Below are positions 40,501-49,438 of a stretch of DNA of 64,000 nucleotides, piece by piece. How positions within the stretch are numbered: the stretch's first letter is position 1; each line of letters opens with the position of its first letter. This DNA comes from Spirosoma sp. KUDC1026 (lineage in GTDB: Bacteria > Bacteroidota > Bacteroidia > Cytophagales > Spirosomataceae). The stretch covers positions 2,340,001 to 2,404,000 of the forward strand of contig NZ_CP056032.1 of assembly GCF_013375035.1 (NCBI RefSeq). The letters are read 5' to 3'. Made by a program: the position numbers and the translations under genes. The notes beneath the pieces were generated by a model, which made no database searches, had not been told where the DNA came from, and worked only from the letters and a program-made list of their open reading frames with translations.

Positions 40501-41496
40501 ATGGAAAATACATTTCAAGGAATACTGGTTACGGAGAAAGAAGGTTCGTTCAGCAAAGAGGTTCAGTCCCTCGAGCTTGATGCGCTGCCCAAAAATGACA
40601 CGCTGATCCGCGTTCATTACTCGTCTATAAATTACAAAGACGCGCTATCGGGAGCCGGCAACCGGGGCGTTACACGAAAATTTCCGCACGTACCGGGTAT
40701 CGATGCCGCCGGAACCGTGGTCCGCTCCGCGAGCGGGGCCTGGCAGGAAGGCGAGGAAGTGATTGTGACGGGCTTCGATCTGGGAATGAACACCTGGGGT
40801 GGGCTAGGGCAGTACATCAGCGTTCCCGCCGACTGGTGCATCCGACTACCAGAGGGACTCAGCCTACGCGAGGCCATGTCCTATGGTACGGCTGGACTGA
40901 CGGCTGGCCTGTGTGTTCACAAATTACTCCAGGCTGGCCTGACACCCGATAAAGGACCAATTGCTGTCAGTGGCGCTACGGGCGGGGTAGGCAGCATCAG
41001 CCTGGGGATTCTGAAAAAGCTGGGTTTCGACACGGTGGCCATTAGTGGTAAAATTGACTTGGCTGATTATTTCACTGAGACGCTGGGAGTTAGCGAAATC
41101 ATCAATCGGACGGAGTTTATTGATGAATCAACGAAACCCCTGCTGTCGGCGCGCTTTGCCGGGGCTATCGATACGGTCGGCGGCACCGTGCTGACGACAT
41201 TGCTACGTTCGTTGCACTACAACGGAGCCGTAGCCGCTTGTGGCATGGCGCAGTCGGGCGATCTGACAATGACGGTGTTTCCCTTTATTCTTAAAGGCAT
41301 TAGTCTGCTGGGTGTCGATTCAGTGCAGTGTGCCATGGACACCCGGCGGGAGGTCTGGCAAAAACTGGCTTTCGACTGGCGGCCCGCACATCTGAACGAT
41401 CTGGTGACCGAAATAGGACTAAGCGACGTAGCAGGCGTCATGGACGCTATGCTGGCGGGAAAAACCCAGGGGCGCACGGTGGTGAGGTTGGATTAA
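40501..41496 (+). CDS. YhdH/AcuI-family NADPH-dependent oxidoreductase
   Basis: 331 residues, zinc-free MDR (medium-chain dehydrogenase) type. Family signatures are FPHVPGIDAAGTVV, MSYGTAGLTAGLCVHKLL and the NADPH-binding ISGATGGVGSISLGILKKLG-like segment, with FAGAIDTVGGTVL near residue 220. Relatives reduce acrylyl-CoA or quinone-like electrophiles. Its place opposite an HxlR sensor with two cysteines supports a role in electrophile stress. Terminates close to a purine-rich inverted repeat. Confidence 0.9.
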   Translation: MENTFQGILVTEKEGSFSKEVQSLELDALPKNDTLIRVHYSSINYKDALSGAGNRGVTRKFPHVPGIDAAGTVVRSASGAWQEGEEVIVTGFDLGMNTWGGLGQYISVPADWCIRLPEGLSLREAMSYGTAGLTAGLCVHKLLQAGLTPDKGPIAVSGATGGVGSISLGILKKLGFDTVAISGKIDLADYFTETLGVSEIINRTEFIDESTKPLLSARFAGAIDTVGGTVLTTLLRSLHYNGAVAACGMAQSGDLTMTVFPFILKGISLLGVDSVQCAMDTRREVWQKLAFDWRPAHLNDLVTEIGLSDVAGVMDAMLAGKTQGRTVVRLD

Positions 41497-41519
41497 GGAA
41501 AAGATAGACTGGAAATAAT

Positions 41520-41640
41520 AAGACGTAAGAAGATTGACTAGAGAGAATAAGACGTAAGAAGAAAGACGTAAGAGGTAGGAGGTTTCACTGGCCATCCTGC
41601 GTCTTACGTCTTTCTTCTTATTGTCTTTTCTCTTATGTCT
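41520..41640. repeat. AAGACGTAAGA intergenic inverted repeat element
   Basis: Three direct copies of AAGACGTAAGA (41520-41530, 41549-41559, 41563-41573) face one inverted copy TCTTACGTCTT (41602-41612). A related TCTTATGTCTCTT closes the right arm. The whole folds into a long imperfect hairpin between the converging YhdH and GH63-like genes. The left arm is almost all purine. It may be a small mobile or repetitive element. Confidence 0.55.
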
Positions 41641-41641
41641 C

Positions 41642-44317
41642 TTATTTCAACGCCGGAGCCGTAGTCGTTTTCGATTGGTACTTGTAGAGGTACTCGATCA
41701 GATCAGCTACCAGACCCGTCCAGCCTGTCTGGTGATTCGCCCCTAAACCCGCTCCGTTGTCGCCGTTGAAGTACTCGTAGAACAGATACAGATTTTGAAA
41801 ATTAGGATCGTGCTGCATCTTTTCCTGGTCGCCATAGGATGGGATGCGTCCGCTGGCATCGCGTCGGAAGAGGTTGATGAGCCGCTCTGTAACCTGCATC
41901 AGGGCGTCTTTCACGCTCATCACCTGGCCCGAATGCGTTGGGTACTCAATCTCCAGATCGTCGCCGTAATACTGGTAGAATTTCAGCAGCGAATCGATCA
42001 GCAGGAAGTTCACCGGGAACCAGATTGGTCCACGCCAGTTTGAGTTGCCGCCGAACATGCTCATTTCGGATTCGGCCGCTACGTAACGAACCTGGAATAC
42101 TTCGCTGTTCAACTCAAACTGATAGGGTGTTTTCTCGTGGTATTTCGACAGTGCCCGGATGCCGTAATCCGACAGGAATTCGGTTTCGTCGAACATCCGT
42201 TTCAGGATCATTTTCATCCGGTGACCGCGCAGCAGACTCAACAGATGTGTTTCGCCCTTACCCGGCTCGTGCCAGCGCGACACCAGCGACGCCAGATCCG
42301 GCCGGTTCGTGAGTACCCACTCAACCCGACGTTTAAAATCAGGCAGCTGTGAGAGTAACTCTTCGTCCAGAATTTCGACGGCGAACAGTGGAATCAGGCC
42401 CACCATCGAGCGGATTTTCAGTAGCCGGGCGTTCTGGTCCGGTGTATGCAGGACGTCGTAGTAAAACTGATCGACCTCATCCCAGAGACTGATGCCCTGT
42501 TTGCCAAGATTGTTCATGGCCGATGCAATGTGCAGGAAGTGCTCGAAGAACTTACTGGCCATGTCCTGATAGGACGGGCGAGTCAGCGAAATCTCGCAGG
42601 CAATCCGGAGCATATTCAGCGTGTACATGGCCATCCAGCCCGTACCATCGGCCTGCTCGATACGGCCGCCCATTGGCAATGGCTGCGAGCGGTCGAAGAC
42701 CCCAATGTTATCGAGACCCAGGAAGCCCCCACCGAAAATATTGTTGCCTTCGACGTCCTTGCGGTTTACCCACCACGTAAAGTTCAGCAGCAGTTTGTGA
42801 AACACCCGCTCCAGGAAAGCTACGTCGCCTACGCCGTTCTGCTCCTTATCGATCTCGTACACCTTCCAGGTCGCCCAGGCGTGAACGGGTGGATTCACGT
42901 CGCTGAAATTCCACTCGTAAGCCGGAATCTGTCCGTTCGGGTGCATGTAATACTCCCGCAGAATAACCGCTAGTTGCCGCTTGGCAAAATGGGGGTCGAG
43001 CCGGGCGAGGGTAAGGGTATGGAAAGCCAGATCCCAGGCCGCAAACCAGGGGTATTCCCACTTGTCGGGCATCGACAGGATATTGGCCGTGTACATGTGT
43101 CGCCAGGTTTCGTTGCGGGCGTAGACACGTCCCTGGAACGGAATTGGCATCTGCGGGTCGCCTTTCAGCCACTCGTTGACATTGTAGTAGTAAAATTGTT
43201 TGTTCCAGAGCATACCCGCGTAGGCCTGCCGCTGGATGTTTCGCAGCTCCTGATCTTTTACGTTCCGCTGCAGATCGTCGTAGAACGTATTGGCATCCGC
43301 CAGGCGATCCTGCCAGATGCTGTCGAAATCGGAGAAGGCATTCGGTAAAGTGGTTTTGTCACTGAATCGCAGCCGGATGGTAGTGCTGCCCTTCGCGGGT
43401 ACAACACGGGCGTACTGGGCCGACGCTTTTGTGCCGATCTGGTTCGGGTTGATAAAGCTTTTCCGATTGCCCGACGTGATGTAGTTGTTGATGCTATCCT
43501 TCGGGTATTTCGATACGTTAGGACGACCGTAGAGCCGTTCCGTGTTGGTATCATTGTCGCAGAACAGCAGCGCATCGGCGTTTTCGCAGTAGAGCTTGAA
43601 CTTACCCATCTGCTTATGGCTCACCTCAATCTGCGTGTTGGAAATGCCGTTCAGCATGGGCCGGGCAGTGAACTGTTCGTAGCCCCACGCCCAGGTGTTC
43701 CGGAACCAGAGTGTCGGCAGCAAGGTCAGCGGAGCGTCCTTGTCCGAGCGGTTGTGAGCGGTCACGGTCACCAGCCAGTCGTTCTGATCGGCTTTGGCGT
43801 ATTCGATGACAATATCGAAATATTCGTCCTGGTCGAAGATACCCGTATCCATCAGCTCAAATTCCGGCTCGGTCCGGTTCCGGCGCATATTCTCGATCAC
43901 CAGCCGGTTGTACGGAAATTCCTGCTGCGGGTACTTGTACTGCATTTTCATGTACGAGTGCGTCGGTGTACTGTCCAGGTAATAGTACAGTTCCTTTACG
44001 TCCTCGCCGTGGTTACCTTCCGGGCCGGAGAGACCAAACAGACGTTCTTTCAGAATGGTGTCCTTATGATTCCAGAACGCCAGCGAAAAACAGATGATGC
44101 TTTTATTGTCGGAAATGCCGCCGATACCTTCTTCACCCCAGCGATACGCGCGTGAGCGGGCCATGTCGTGGTTGACATAGTTCCAGGCGTCGCCATAGGG
44201 GCTGTAATCTTCCCGCACCGTGCCCCAGGCCCGTTCGGAGAGGTAGGGTCCCCATTTTTTCCACCCTTTGTTGTCAGCTCGTTCGTAAATCCGTTCGCGT
44301 TCGGCAATAGCAGTCAT
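41642..44317 (-). CDS. GH63-like glucosidase (MGH1-type (alpha/alpha)6 hydrolase)
   Basis: 891 residues, no signal peptide. The N-terminal beta domain has WGPYLSERAWGTVREDYSPYGDAWNY; the (alpha/alpha)6 barrel has QAYAGMLWNKQFYYYNVNEWLKG, WEYPWFAAWDLAFHTLTLARLDP (a likely catalytic Asp), YEWNFSDVNPPVHAWATWKVYE, and GGNSNWRGPIWFPVNFLLIDSL near the end (with the second carboxylate expected nearby). This is the pattern of cytoplasmic GH63 enzymes of the mannosylglycerate or glucosylglycerate hydrolase type. The true substrate is not fixed by the sequence. Confidence 0.88.
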   Translation of the reverse strand: MTAIAERERIYERADNKGWKKWGPYLSERAWGTVREDYSPYGDAWNYVNHDMARSRAYRWGEEGIGGISDNKSIICFSLAFWNHKDTILKERLFGLSGPEGNHGEDVKELYYYLDSTPTHSYMKMQYKYPQQEFPYNRLVIENMRRNRTEPEFELMDTGIFDQDEYFDIVIEYAKADQNDWLVTVTAHNRSDKDAPLTLLPTLWFRNTWAWGYEQFTARPMLNGISNTQIEVSHKQMGKFKLYCENADALLFCDNDTNTERLYGRPNVSKYPKDSINNYITSGNRKSFINPNQIGTKASAQYARVVPAKGSTTIRLRFSDKTTLPNAFSDFDSIWQDRLADANTFYDDLQRNVKDQELRNIQRQAYAGMLWNKQFYYYNVNEWLKGDPQMPIPFQGRVYARNETWRHMYTANILSMPDKWEYPWFAAWDLAFHTLTLARLDPHFAKRQLAVILREYYMHPNGQIPAYEWNFSDVNPPVHAWATWKVYEIDKEQNGVGDVAFLERVFHKLLLNFTWWVNRKDVEGNNIFGGGFLGLDNIGVFDRSQPLPMGGRIEQADGTGWMAMYTLNMLRIACEISLTRPSYQDMASKFFEHFLHIASAMNNLGKQGISLWDEVDQFYYDVLHTPDQNARLLKIRSMVGLIPLFAVEILDEELLSQLPDFKRRVEWVLTNRPDLASLVSRWHEPGKGETHLLSLLRGHRMKMILKRMFDETEFLSDYGIRALSKYHEKTPYQFELNSEVFQVRYVAAESEMSMFGGNSNWRGPIWFPVNFLLIDSLLKFYQYYGDDLEIEYPTHSGQVMSVKDALMQVTERLINLFRRDASGRIPSYGDQEKMQHDPNFQNLYLFYEYFNGDNGAGLGANHQTGWTGLVADLIEYLYKYQSKTTTAPALK

Positions 44318-44489
44318 GATAAGTAAGTCGGTCAGTACGGTAGAGCAGTTTACTCAGTAAAGTAAACTGGCCTCAAATATAGTATACGCACAGACTTCTT
44401 ATTAGCAAAGACACTGCCGAAATGGTATCACCCCACCATTTTTCGCCTAAACCACTATTCACCGGTAGAACCCGAGCCAACGGGCTGTT

Positions 44490-44927
44490 CTAGTCCCGTA
44501 CCGGAAAAAGTTTGAGCTGCCGATCCAGGTCGTCGATGGCCTGTTGTAGTTCGTGTTTGCTAACATTGATCGGCATGTAAAACGCCTTCTTGTCTGATTG
44601 CCAGCGTGGCAGTGCGTCGGAACTCAGCCGGATCTGAAAGCAGTAGTCGCCTTTGTCACGGGACGTATTGCTGAAAACAAGAGCTGGTTCGACAAAGGTC
44701 AGGCGAGGGGAGAGTTCCCGCTGATCGGCGATGGAGCGCATCCAGTTCAGGAGCAGTTCAACTTCCCAGGTCGAGAGCAGCGGGGCCGTGCAAACGGTCT
44801 GCTGCTGCTGAAACTGAGTTTTTAGCCCGATAAGCAACCAGTTTCGATCCATAAACGAGTTGGCATCTGAGCATTCGTAGTCCAGAATATTCAACTCAAA
44901 TGTGCTGTTATAACCGGTAAGTTTCAT
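44490..44927 (-). CDS. WapI-like immunity protein
   Basis: 145 residues, cytoplasmic. The opening MKLTGYNSTFELNILDYEC, the strand DRNWLLIGLKTQFQQQ and LLSTWEVELLLNWMRSI follow the layout I associate with WapI-family immunity proteins, which protect against a polymorphic contact toxin of the WapA/Rhs kind. No toxin gene is in the window, so it would be an orphan immunity gene. The assignment rests on recalled family pattern only. Upstream and downstream genes are unrelated. Confidence 0.55.
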   Translation of the reverse strand: MKLTGYNSTFELNILDYECSDANSFMDRNWLLIGLKTQFQQQQTVCTAPLLSTWEVELLLNWMRSIADQRELSPRLTFVEPALVFSNTSRDKGDYCFQIRLSSDALPRWQSDKKAFYMPINVSKHELQQAIDDLDRQLKLFPVRD

Positions 44928-45242
44928 GGCTGTAGAAGAGGAAAATACTGACTAAAAAAAGAGAAGCAGGGGGGCAATCCGACGTGTTTTACCCGTAAAG
45001 TACGGATAATCAGCGGCTAACGTGACAGGGCAAACTTAATAGTACCAGCATTGTTACTAATGAGTAAGTTAATCAGAATAATTAACAGATTTTTATTTTT
45101 CGGTGAAAAATTTGGTTTTTATCGCTGGCCGGTTCCCGCCATTGTCGTACAGACTGAATTAATGACCTAACCGCCTGTTTTTTTGCATTTGCCGATTAAG
45201 TACTAATTTCACCAATCCAAATATTTCGATACGCCAAACCCT
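44928..45242. other. Gene-free intergenic stretch
   Basis: 315 bp AT-rich spacer between divergent genes (WapI-like on minus, CheY-like on plus). No hairpin, repeat or reading frame that I can support is visible. It presumably holds the two promoters. Confidence 0.5.
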
Positions 45243-45623
45243 ATGTCAGCTTCCAAACGCGTCCTGATTGCCGAAGACAGCTCTGTTATTCAAAACCTGG
45301 CCCGTAAAATCCTTGAGTTTCAGAACTACGATATCACAGCGGTCAAAAACGGCGAGCAGGTGTTGCAGATTCTGGAAAAAGAAGATTTCAGCATTTTACT
45401 GCTGGACATCAATATGCCCGTTATGGATGGCATGGAATGCGTTCGTCGCGTTCGGGCTCTTCCCGAGAAGGAAAAAGCAGCCGTTCCCATCGTGGCTATT
45501 ACGGGAAACGCCCGTAACTATACCGAAGAAGAATTCAAAACCGCCGGTTTCAACGACGTACTGGTGAAGCCCCTCAACTTCGACCGTCTGGTGGAAGTAG
45601 TTAATCAATTAACGGACAAATAA
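45243..45623 (+). CDS. Single-domain response regulator (CheY-like)
   Basis: 126 residues, a receiver domain only. The acidic pair is in IAEDSSVIQ, phosphoacceptor Asp55 is in LLLDINMPVMDG, the Thr lies in VAITGNARN and the Lys in VLVKPLNFDRL. The HPt/hybrid-type core MDGMECVRRVRAL suggests a late-acting receiver in a phosphorelay. No kinase is adjacent. It ends just before a polypurine/polypyrimidine inverted repeat and the MBL gene. Confidence 0.92.
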   Translation: MSASKRVLIAEDSSVIQNLARKILEFQNYDITAVKNGEQVLQILEKEDFSILLLDINMPVMDGMECVRRVRALPEKEKAAVPIVAITGNARNYTEEEFKTAGFNDVLVKPLNFDRLVEVVNQLTDK

Positions 45624-45717
45624 GGAGGAAAGGGAGGAGGGAGGAAGGAGAAAAGGGAGGTGTTAGCGCACTTTCTTTTTCTCCTTCCTCCCTCTCCTCC
45701 TTTCTCCTTTTCTCCTT
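45624..45717. repeat. Polypurine/polypyrimidine inverted repeat
   Basis: A left arm rich in GGAGGAAAGGGAGG and a right arm rich in CCTCCCTCTCCTCC pair imperfectly over about 45 bp around a GTTAGCGCAC tip. The right arm ends with CTCCTT directly before the ATG of the MBL gene. There is no Shine-Dalgarno sequence. Such a mirror-type sequence can also form triplex DNA. Confidence 0.5.
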
Positions 45718-46479
45718 ATGATCATTACCTTGCTGGGAACGGGGACTTCGTCGGGCGTACCGTTGATTGGGTGCGACTGCGAGGTGTGTCGTTCTGTTGA
45801 TTTTCGGGATAAACGACTGCGCTCGTCCATTCATCTGGCCGTCGATGGTCGGAGTATTGTCGTTGATACGGGCCCCGATTTCCGGCAGCAGGTTCTTCGC
45901 CTGAATCTCAAACAGCTCGACGCGGTGCTGTTCACGCATGAACACAAAGACCATACGGCGGGGATGGACGAAGTTCGGGCCTACAATTTCCGATCGGGGC
46001 AGGACATGCCCATCTACGCCCGGCCGTCGGTGCTGGCGCAGCTGCAGCGTGAGTTTGCCTACATTTTTGCCGAAAACAAATACCCCGGTACCCCCCGCAT
46101 TCAGGTAAACGAAGTAGACAACGAACCGTTCGACGTAGCGGGTGTGCGGATTATTCCCATCGAGGTGATGCACCATAAGCTGCCGGTATATGGCTATCGG
46201 ATCGGTGACTTTACGTACCTGACCGACCTGAACTATATCTCGGAGCAGGAACTGACCAAAGTGATGGGCACCAAAGTGCTGGTGCTGGACGCACTGCAAC
46301 GCAATTCGCATATATCCCATTTTACGCTCGATCAGGCCGTTGCCGTAGCGCAGCGCGTGGGCGCCGAACGAACGTATTTTACCCACATCAGCCACAATCT
46401 CGGGCTGCACCACGAAGTCGAAAAGGAACTGCCCGCCGGTATCCGTCTCGGCTACGACGGCATGAAAATTCAGGTATAA
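45718..46479 (+). CDS. MBL-fold phosphodiesterase (PhnP / RNase Z superfamily type)
   Basis: 253 residues, cytoplasmic. The start MIITLLGTGTSSGVPLIGCDCEVCRS carries two zinc-type Cys. The metal motif is TGPDF followed by FTHEHKDHTAGMDEVR; later metal ligands lie in HHKLP, LTDLNYIS and FTHISHNLG. This layout is that of phosphoribosyl cyclic phosphodiesterases and related PhnP-like enzymes. The exact cyclic phosphate is unknown. ATG 45718 directly follows a pyrimidine-rich arm with no ribosome binding site. Confidence 0.9.
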   Translation: MIITLLGTGTSSGVPLIGCDCEVCRSVDFRDKRLRSSIHLAVDGRSIVVDTGPDFRQQVLRLNLKQLDAVLFTHEHKDHTAGMDEVRAYNFRSGQDMPIYARPSVLAQLQREFAYIFAENKYPGTPRIQVNEVDNEPFDVAGVRIIPIEVMHHKLPVYGYRIGDFTYLTDLNYISEQELTKVMGTKVLVLDALQRNSHISHFTLDQAVAVAQRVGAERTYFTHISHNLGLHHEVEKELPAGIRLGYDGMKIQV

Positions 46480-46539
46480 GACGGGCTGGGTAAACCGTTT
46501 TCTGTCTGTTACTGTTAGACAGGAGAGACCCGAACGCCG

Positions 46540-47571
46540 ATGTCAACCCGTATCAAACCCGCCCGTATTTTCTCGGATCAACTGCTTAGTCATTATCGCC
46601 AGCAGGGTGACCCTATTGCCGATGCGGTGATTGAGTCTGTCGTGGACGAACAGGGCAAAGGGGGACTACGCTCGCTGATGATCTGGCTGGCCGATACGCA
46701 GGATTTTTCGACGGCTAATCAGTCTGCTTCCGTCCAGCAGTTTTTTGCCCAAAATGCTACGCTGCCCGGCTGGGCCAATACCGGTCGAATGGCGCGGGGC
46801 ATGGCTTTCTTCAACAAATACGTTGGACCGATCAGCCTGGTTCTGGGTTGTTTTTCGCTGCCTTACTGTTACCTGGGAGCCGATGGTGCGCAGGTGCTCT
46901 GGTTAACCGAACGTATTAAGAACGATACGTCCCAACGGTTGCAGGAAACAGGCGAATGGCTCTTTGCCGTCAATAATCCAGCCGAATGGCGTTCAACTCA
47001 GGCGGTACTGCGCACCCTGAAAGTCCGGCTGATCCACGCTGGTGCGCGTTGGTTTACCCGACACTCAGGCCGCTGGAACGACGACTGGGGCGTCCCGGTC
47101 AACCAGGAGGACATGGCCGGTACGAACCTGGCGTTTTCGTACGTTGTGCTACTGGGACTACGTAAAGCGGGCATTACCACAACCGACCAGGCCGAAGAAG
47201 ATTACCTGCATCACATCAACGTCATTGCGTCGCTGAACGGGCTTACCGACGAGCTGATTCCAGATAACCTTCGGCAGGCCTACCAGTTAGGGCAGACGAT
47301 TGCCAAGCGCCAGTTTCGTCCGTCGCAGGCGGGCGCGGGGCTGACAAAATCGCTCCTGGAAGCCATCACCAGACAGGTCGCCGGCGACAAACCCGAAGCC
47401 ACCCGGAACCTCGTGGCGGGCCAAATGCGTTTTCTGATGGGCGATACGTATGCCGACCTGCTCGATATACCCCAGGCGCCCCTTGAAAAAAGATTAGCCG
47501 GACTACTGACGCGTCTGCCCATCTTTCCGCTCGTAGCGCCTGCGCCAACGCCGGGTAGCCGACGTGGGTAA
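46540..47571 (+). CDS. MpaB/latex-clearing-protein-type oxygenase
   Basis: 343 residues, no signal peptide. The family pattern (DUF2236; latex-clearing protein type b-heme oxygenases) includes ARGMAFFNKYVGPISLVLG, LIHAGARWFTRHSGRW and VPVNQEDMAGTNLAFSYVVLLGLRKAG, with likely heme His near residues 168-175. Mixed helical protein. Substrate is unknown; Lcp relatives cleave isoprenoid chains, MpaB-type proteins act on a mycophenolate precursor. It precedes mnmE by 28 bp on the same strand. Confidence 0.82.
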   Translation: MSTRIKPARIFSDQLLSHYRQQGDPIADAVIESVVDEQGKGGLRSLMIWLADTQDFSTANQSASVQQFFAQNATLPGWANTGRMARGMAFFNKYVGPISLVLGCFSLPYCYLGADGAQVLWLTERIKNDTSQRLQETGEWLFAVNNPAEWRSTQAVLRTLKVRLIHAGARWFTRHSGRWNDDWGVPVNQEDMAGTNLAFSYVVLLGLRKAGITTTDQAEEDYLHHINVIASLNGLTDELIPDNLRQAYQLGQTIAKRQFRPSQAGAGLTKSLLEAITRQVAGDKPEATRNLVAGQMRFLMGDTYADLLDIPQAPLEKRLAGLLTRLPIFPLVAPAPTPGSRRG

Positions 47572-47599
47572 GCATGTACCGCACTGTCCTCATTCGATA

Positions 47600-48982
47600 A
47601 TGACCGTATTTCAATTAGAACCCATTGCGGCTCTGGCGACAGCGCCGGGCATTGGTGCCATTGCCGTCCTTCGGGTATCGGGCGAGGGGGCCATCGAGAT
47701 TACCAATCGAATTTTTCGCGGCAAAGACCTGACACAGCAGCCGAGCCACACGGCACACTTTGGCACGCTACGTACCAGCGAAGAGGGTATTATCGACGAA
47801 GTGCTGGTAACGGTGTTCCGGGCACCTAAGTCTTTCACGAAAGAGGATGTAGTGGAAATATCCTGCCACGGTTCGGAATTCATTATCCAGCAGATTCTGC
47901 GTCGGCTGACCCAGGAAGGCGTCCGGCTGGCCCGTCCGGGTGAGTTTACGCAGCGGGCCTTTCTGAACGGGCAGTTTGATCTGGTCCAGGCCGAAGCTGT
48001 CGCCGACCTGATTGCGTCGGATTCAGACGCCAGTCACCGGGCTGCTCTAACCCAGCTACGGGGTGGTTTCTCGAAACAACTGAAAGCGTTACGTCAACAG
48101 CTCATTGATTTTGTCGCGCTGGTAGAGCTGGAGTTGGATTTTGGTGAGGAAGACGTTGAGTTTGCCCACCGCGATCGACTGCGGCAACTGATGCTCGACA
48201 TTCGGCGGGTGCTGCATCCCCTGATCGATTCCTTCTCGGCAGGAAATGTCATCAAAAATGGCGTACCAACCGTTATCGTTGGTAAACCTAACGCCGGTAA
48301 ATCGACCCTGTTGAATGCCTTATTGAACGAAGAAAAAGCCATTGTCTCCGACATTCCCGGTACAACCCGCGACGTGATCGAAGATGAACTGTTTATCAAC
48401 GGCATTCGCTTCCGACTGATTGATACGGCCGGTCTGCGCCAGGCGACTGATCAGATTGAAGCGATTGGTATTGAGCGCACGCAGCAGAAAATGCGGGATG
48501 CCGCCCTGGTCATTTATCTGTTCGACGGCAAAAACGCTACGCCCGATGAATTAACAGCGGCACTTAGCGAAGTTCGCGAATCGGGTAAGCCATACCTGTT
48601 GGTTGGCAATAAACTCGACGCGATAACCGACGACAAACGGCAGGCGTTGGAAGATGCCGCTGGTGAAAAGATCGTCTGGATTTCAGCCGCCCAACAAACG
48701 CACCTGGACGAACTGAAAATGGCCCTCTCGACCCGTGTCCGGACCGATGCCGCCGTGCAGACCGGCAGTGCTGTTGTCACAAATGCCCGCCACTACGAGC
48801 ACCTGACCGGTACCGACGAAGCGCTGGCCCGCGCCATCAACGGCCTTGATTCCGGCGTTACCCCCGACTGGCTCGCCATGGATCTCCGCGTCGCCCTGCA
48901 ACATCTTGGCGAGTTGACCGGCGAAATTACCACCGATGATCTGCTGGACTCAATCTTCAGTAAGTTCTGTATCGGAAAGTAA
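47600..48982 (+). CDS. mnmE: tRNA modification GTPase MnmE
   Basis: 460 residues from ATG 47600, giving MTVFQLEPIAALATAPGIGAIAVLRVSG; the open frame back to 47564 overlaps the upstream gene end. The N-terminal THF-binding domain has LRTSEEGIIDEVLVT and the tRNA domain FLNGQFDLVQAEAV. The GTPase domain has P-loop GKPNAGKST (about 228-236), switch SDIPGTTRD, DTAGLR and NKLD. The C-terminus ends in FCIGK with the conserved catalytic Cys. With MnmG it installs the cmnm5 group on wobble uridine. Length and all motifs are complete. Confidence 0.97.
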   Translation: MTVFQLEPIAALATAPGIGAIAVLRVSGEGAIEITNRIFRGKDLTQQPSHTAHFGTLRTSEEGIIDEVLVTVFRAPKSFTKEDVVEISCHGSEFIIQQILRRLTQEGVRLARPGEFTQRAFLNGQFDLVQAEAVADLIASDSDASHRAALTQLRGGFSKQLKALRQQLIDFVALVELELDFGEEDVEFAHRDRLRQLMLDIRRVLHPLIDSFSAGNVIKNGVPTVIVGKPNAGKSTLLNALLNEEKAIVSDIPGTTRDVIEDELFINGIRFRLIDTAGLRQATDQIEAIGIERTQQKMRDAALVIYLFDGKNATPDELTAALSEVRESGKPYLLVGNKLDAITDDKRQALEDAAGEKIVWISAAQQTHLDELKMALSTRVRTDAAVQTGSAVVTNARHYEHLTGTDEALARAINGLDSGVTPDWLAMDLRVALQHLGELTGEITTDDLLDSIFSKFCIGK

Positions 48983-49003
48983 CCATCGCAACCGTTCAGA
49001 TTG

Positions 49004-49438
49004 CTATTGCGCTAATAATCTGATCATCTCCGTAGGCGTAACCACCGGCAAATTGCTCTGATCGACTGATTGGAAATCCTTTATGTTTCCCGTGACGAAA
49101 TATTGAATGGTGCCGGTTTCCAGGGCAATCTGGTACTGGAAACCGTCTTCCAGATTAGTGATTGCTGTTAGTTGGCTGGCGGTAATAAACGTATTTCTGT
49201 TAGCACCGGCTACGTTTAATAAAGTCAGGAAGCTGTTCAGCGCGTCACGCAGTTTCTGTCCTCGTTTGCCTGTTTTTTGCAAGACATAGGCTATCGTGTA
49301 GACGCAACCACTGGAGATATACATAGTAAGCCGTTTTTCCTCGGCGGCCAGAAAGAGATCGGTAGCTTCGTCAGCGTAGGTATCAGTTCGGTCCAGGAGC
49401 CAGTCGAGCACGACATTTGTATCCGCAAAGATGGTCAT
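49004..49438 (-). CDS. PIN-domain ribonuclease toxin (VapC-like)
   Basis: 144 residues from ATG 49438. The PIN acidic residues are Asp6 in FADTNVVLDWLL, Glu in the following helix (LAAEEK), Asp in NLEDGFQYQIAL and a final NxxD in TGNIKDFQS, so the active site looks complete. VapC toxins cut tRNA or rRNA when free of antitoxin. The ATG overlaps the antitoxin stop (ATGA), indicating translational coupling. It is the second gene of the pair. Confidence 0.9.
   Translation of the reverse strand: MTIFADTNVVLDWLLDRTDTYADEATDLFLAAEEKRLTMYISSGCVYTIAYVLQKTGKRGQKLRDALNSFLTLLNVAGANRNTFITASQLTAITNLEDGFQYQIALETGTIQYFVTGNIKDFQSVDQSNLPVVTPTEMIRLLAQ

Noticed and set aside
45601..46413. Long minus-strand open frame opposite the MBL gene
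   Set aside because: It is an antisense shadow: the plus strand has clear MBL motifs, and the minus translation lacks domain signatures and starts poorly.
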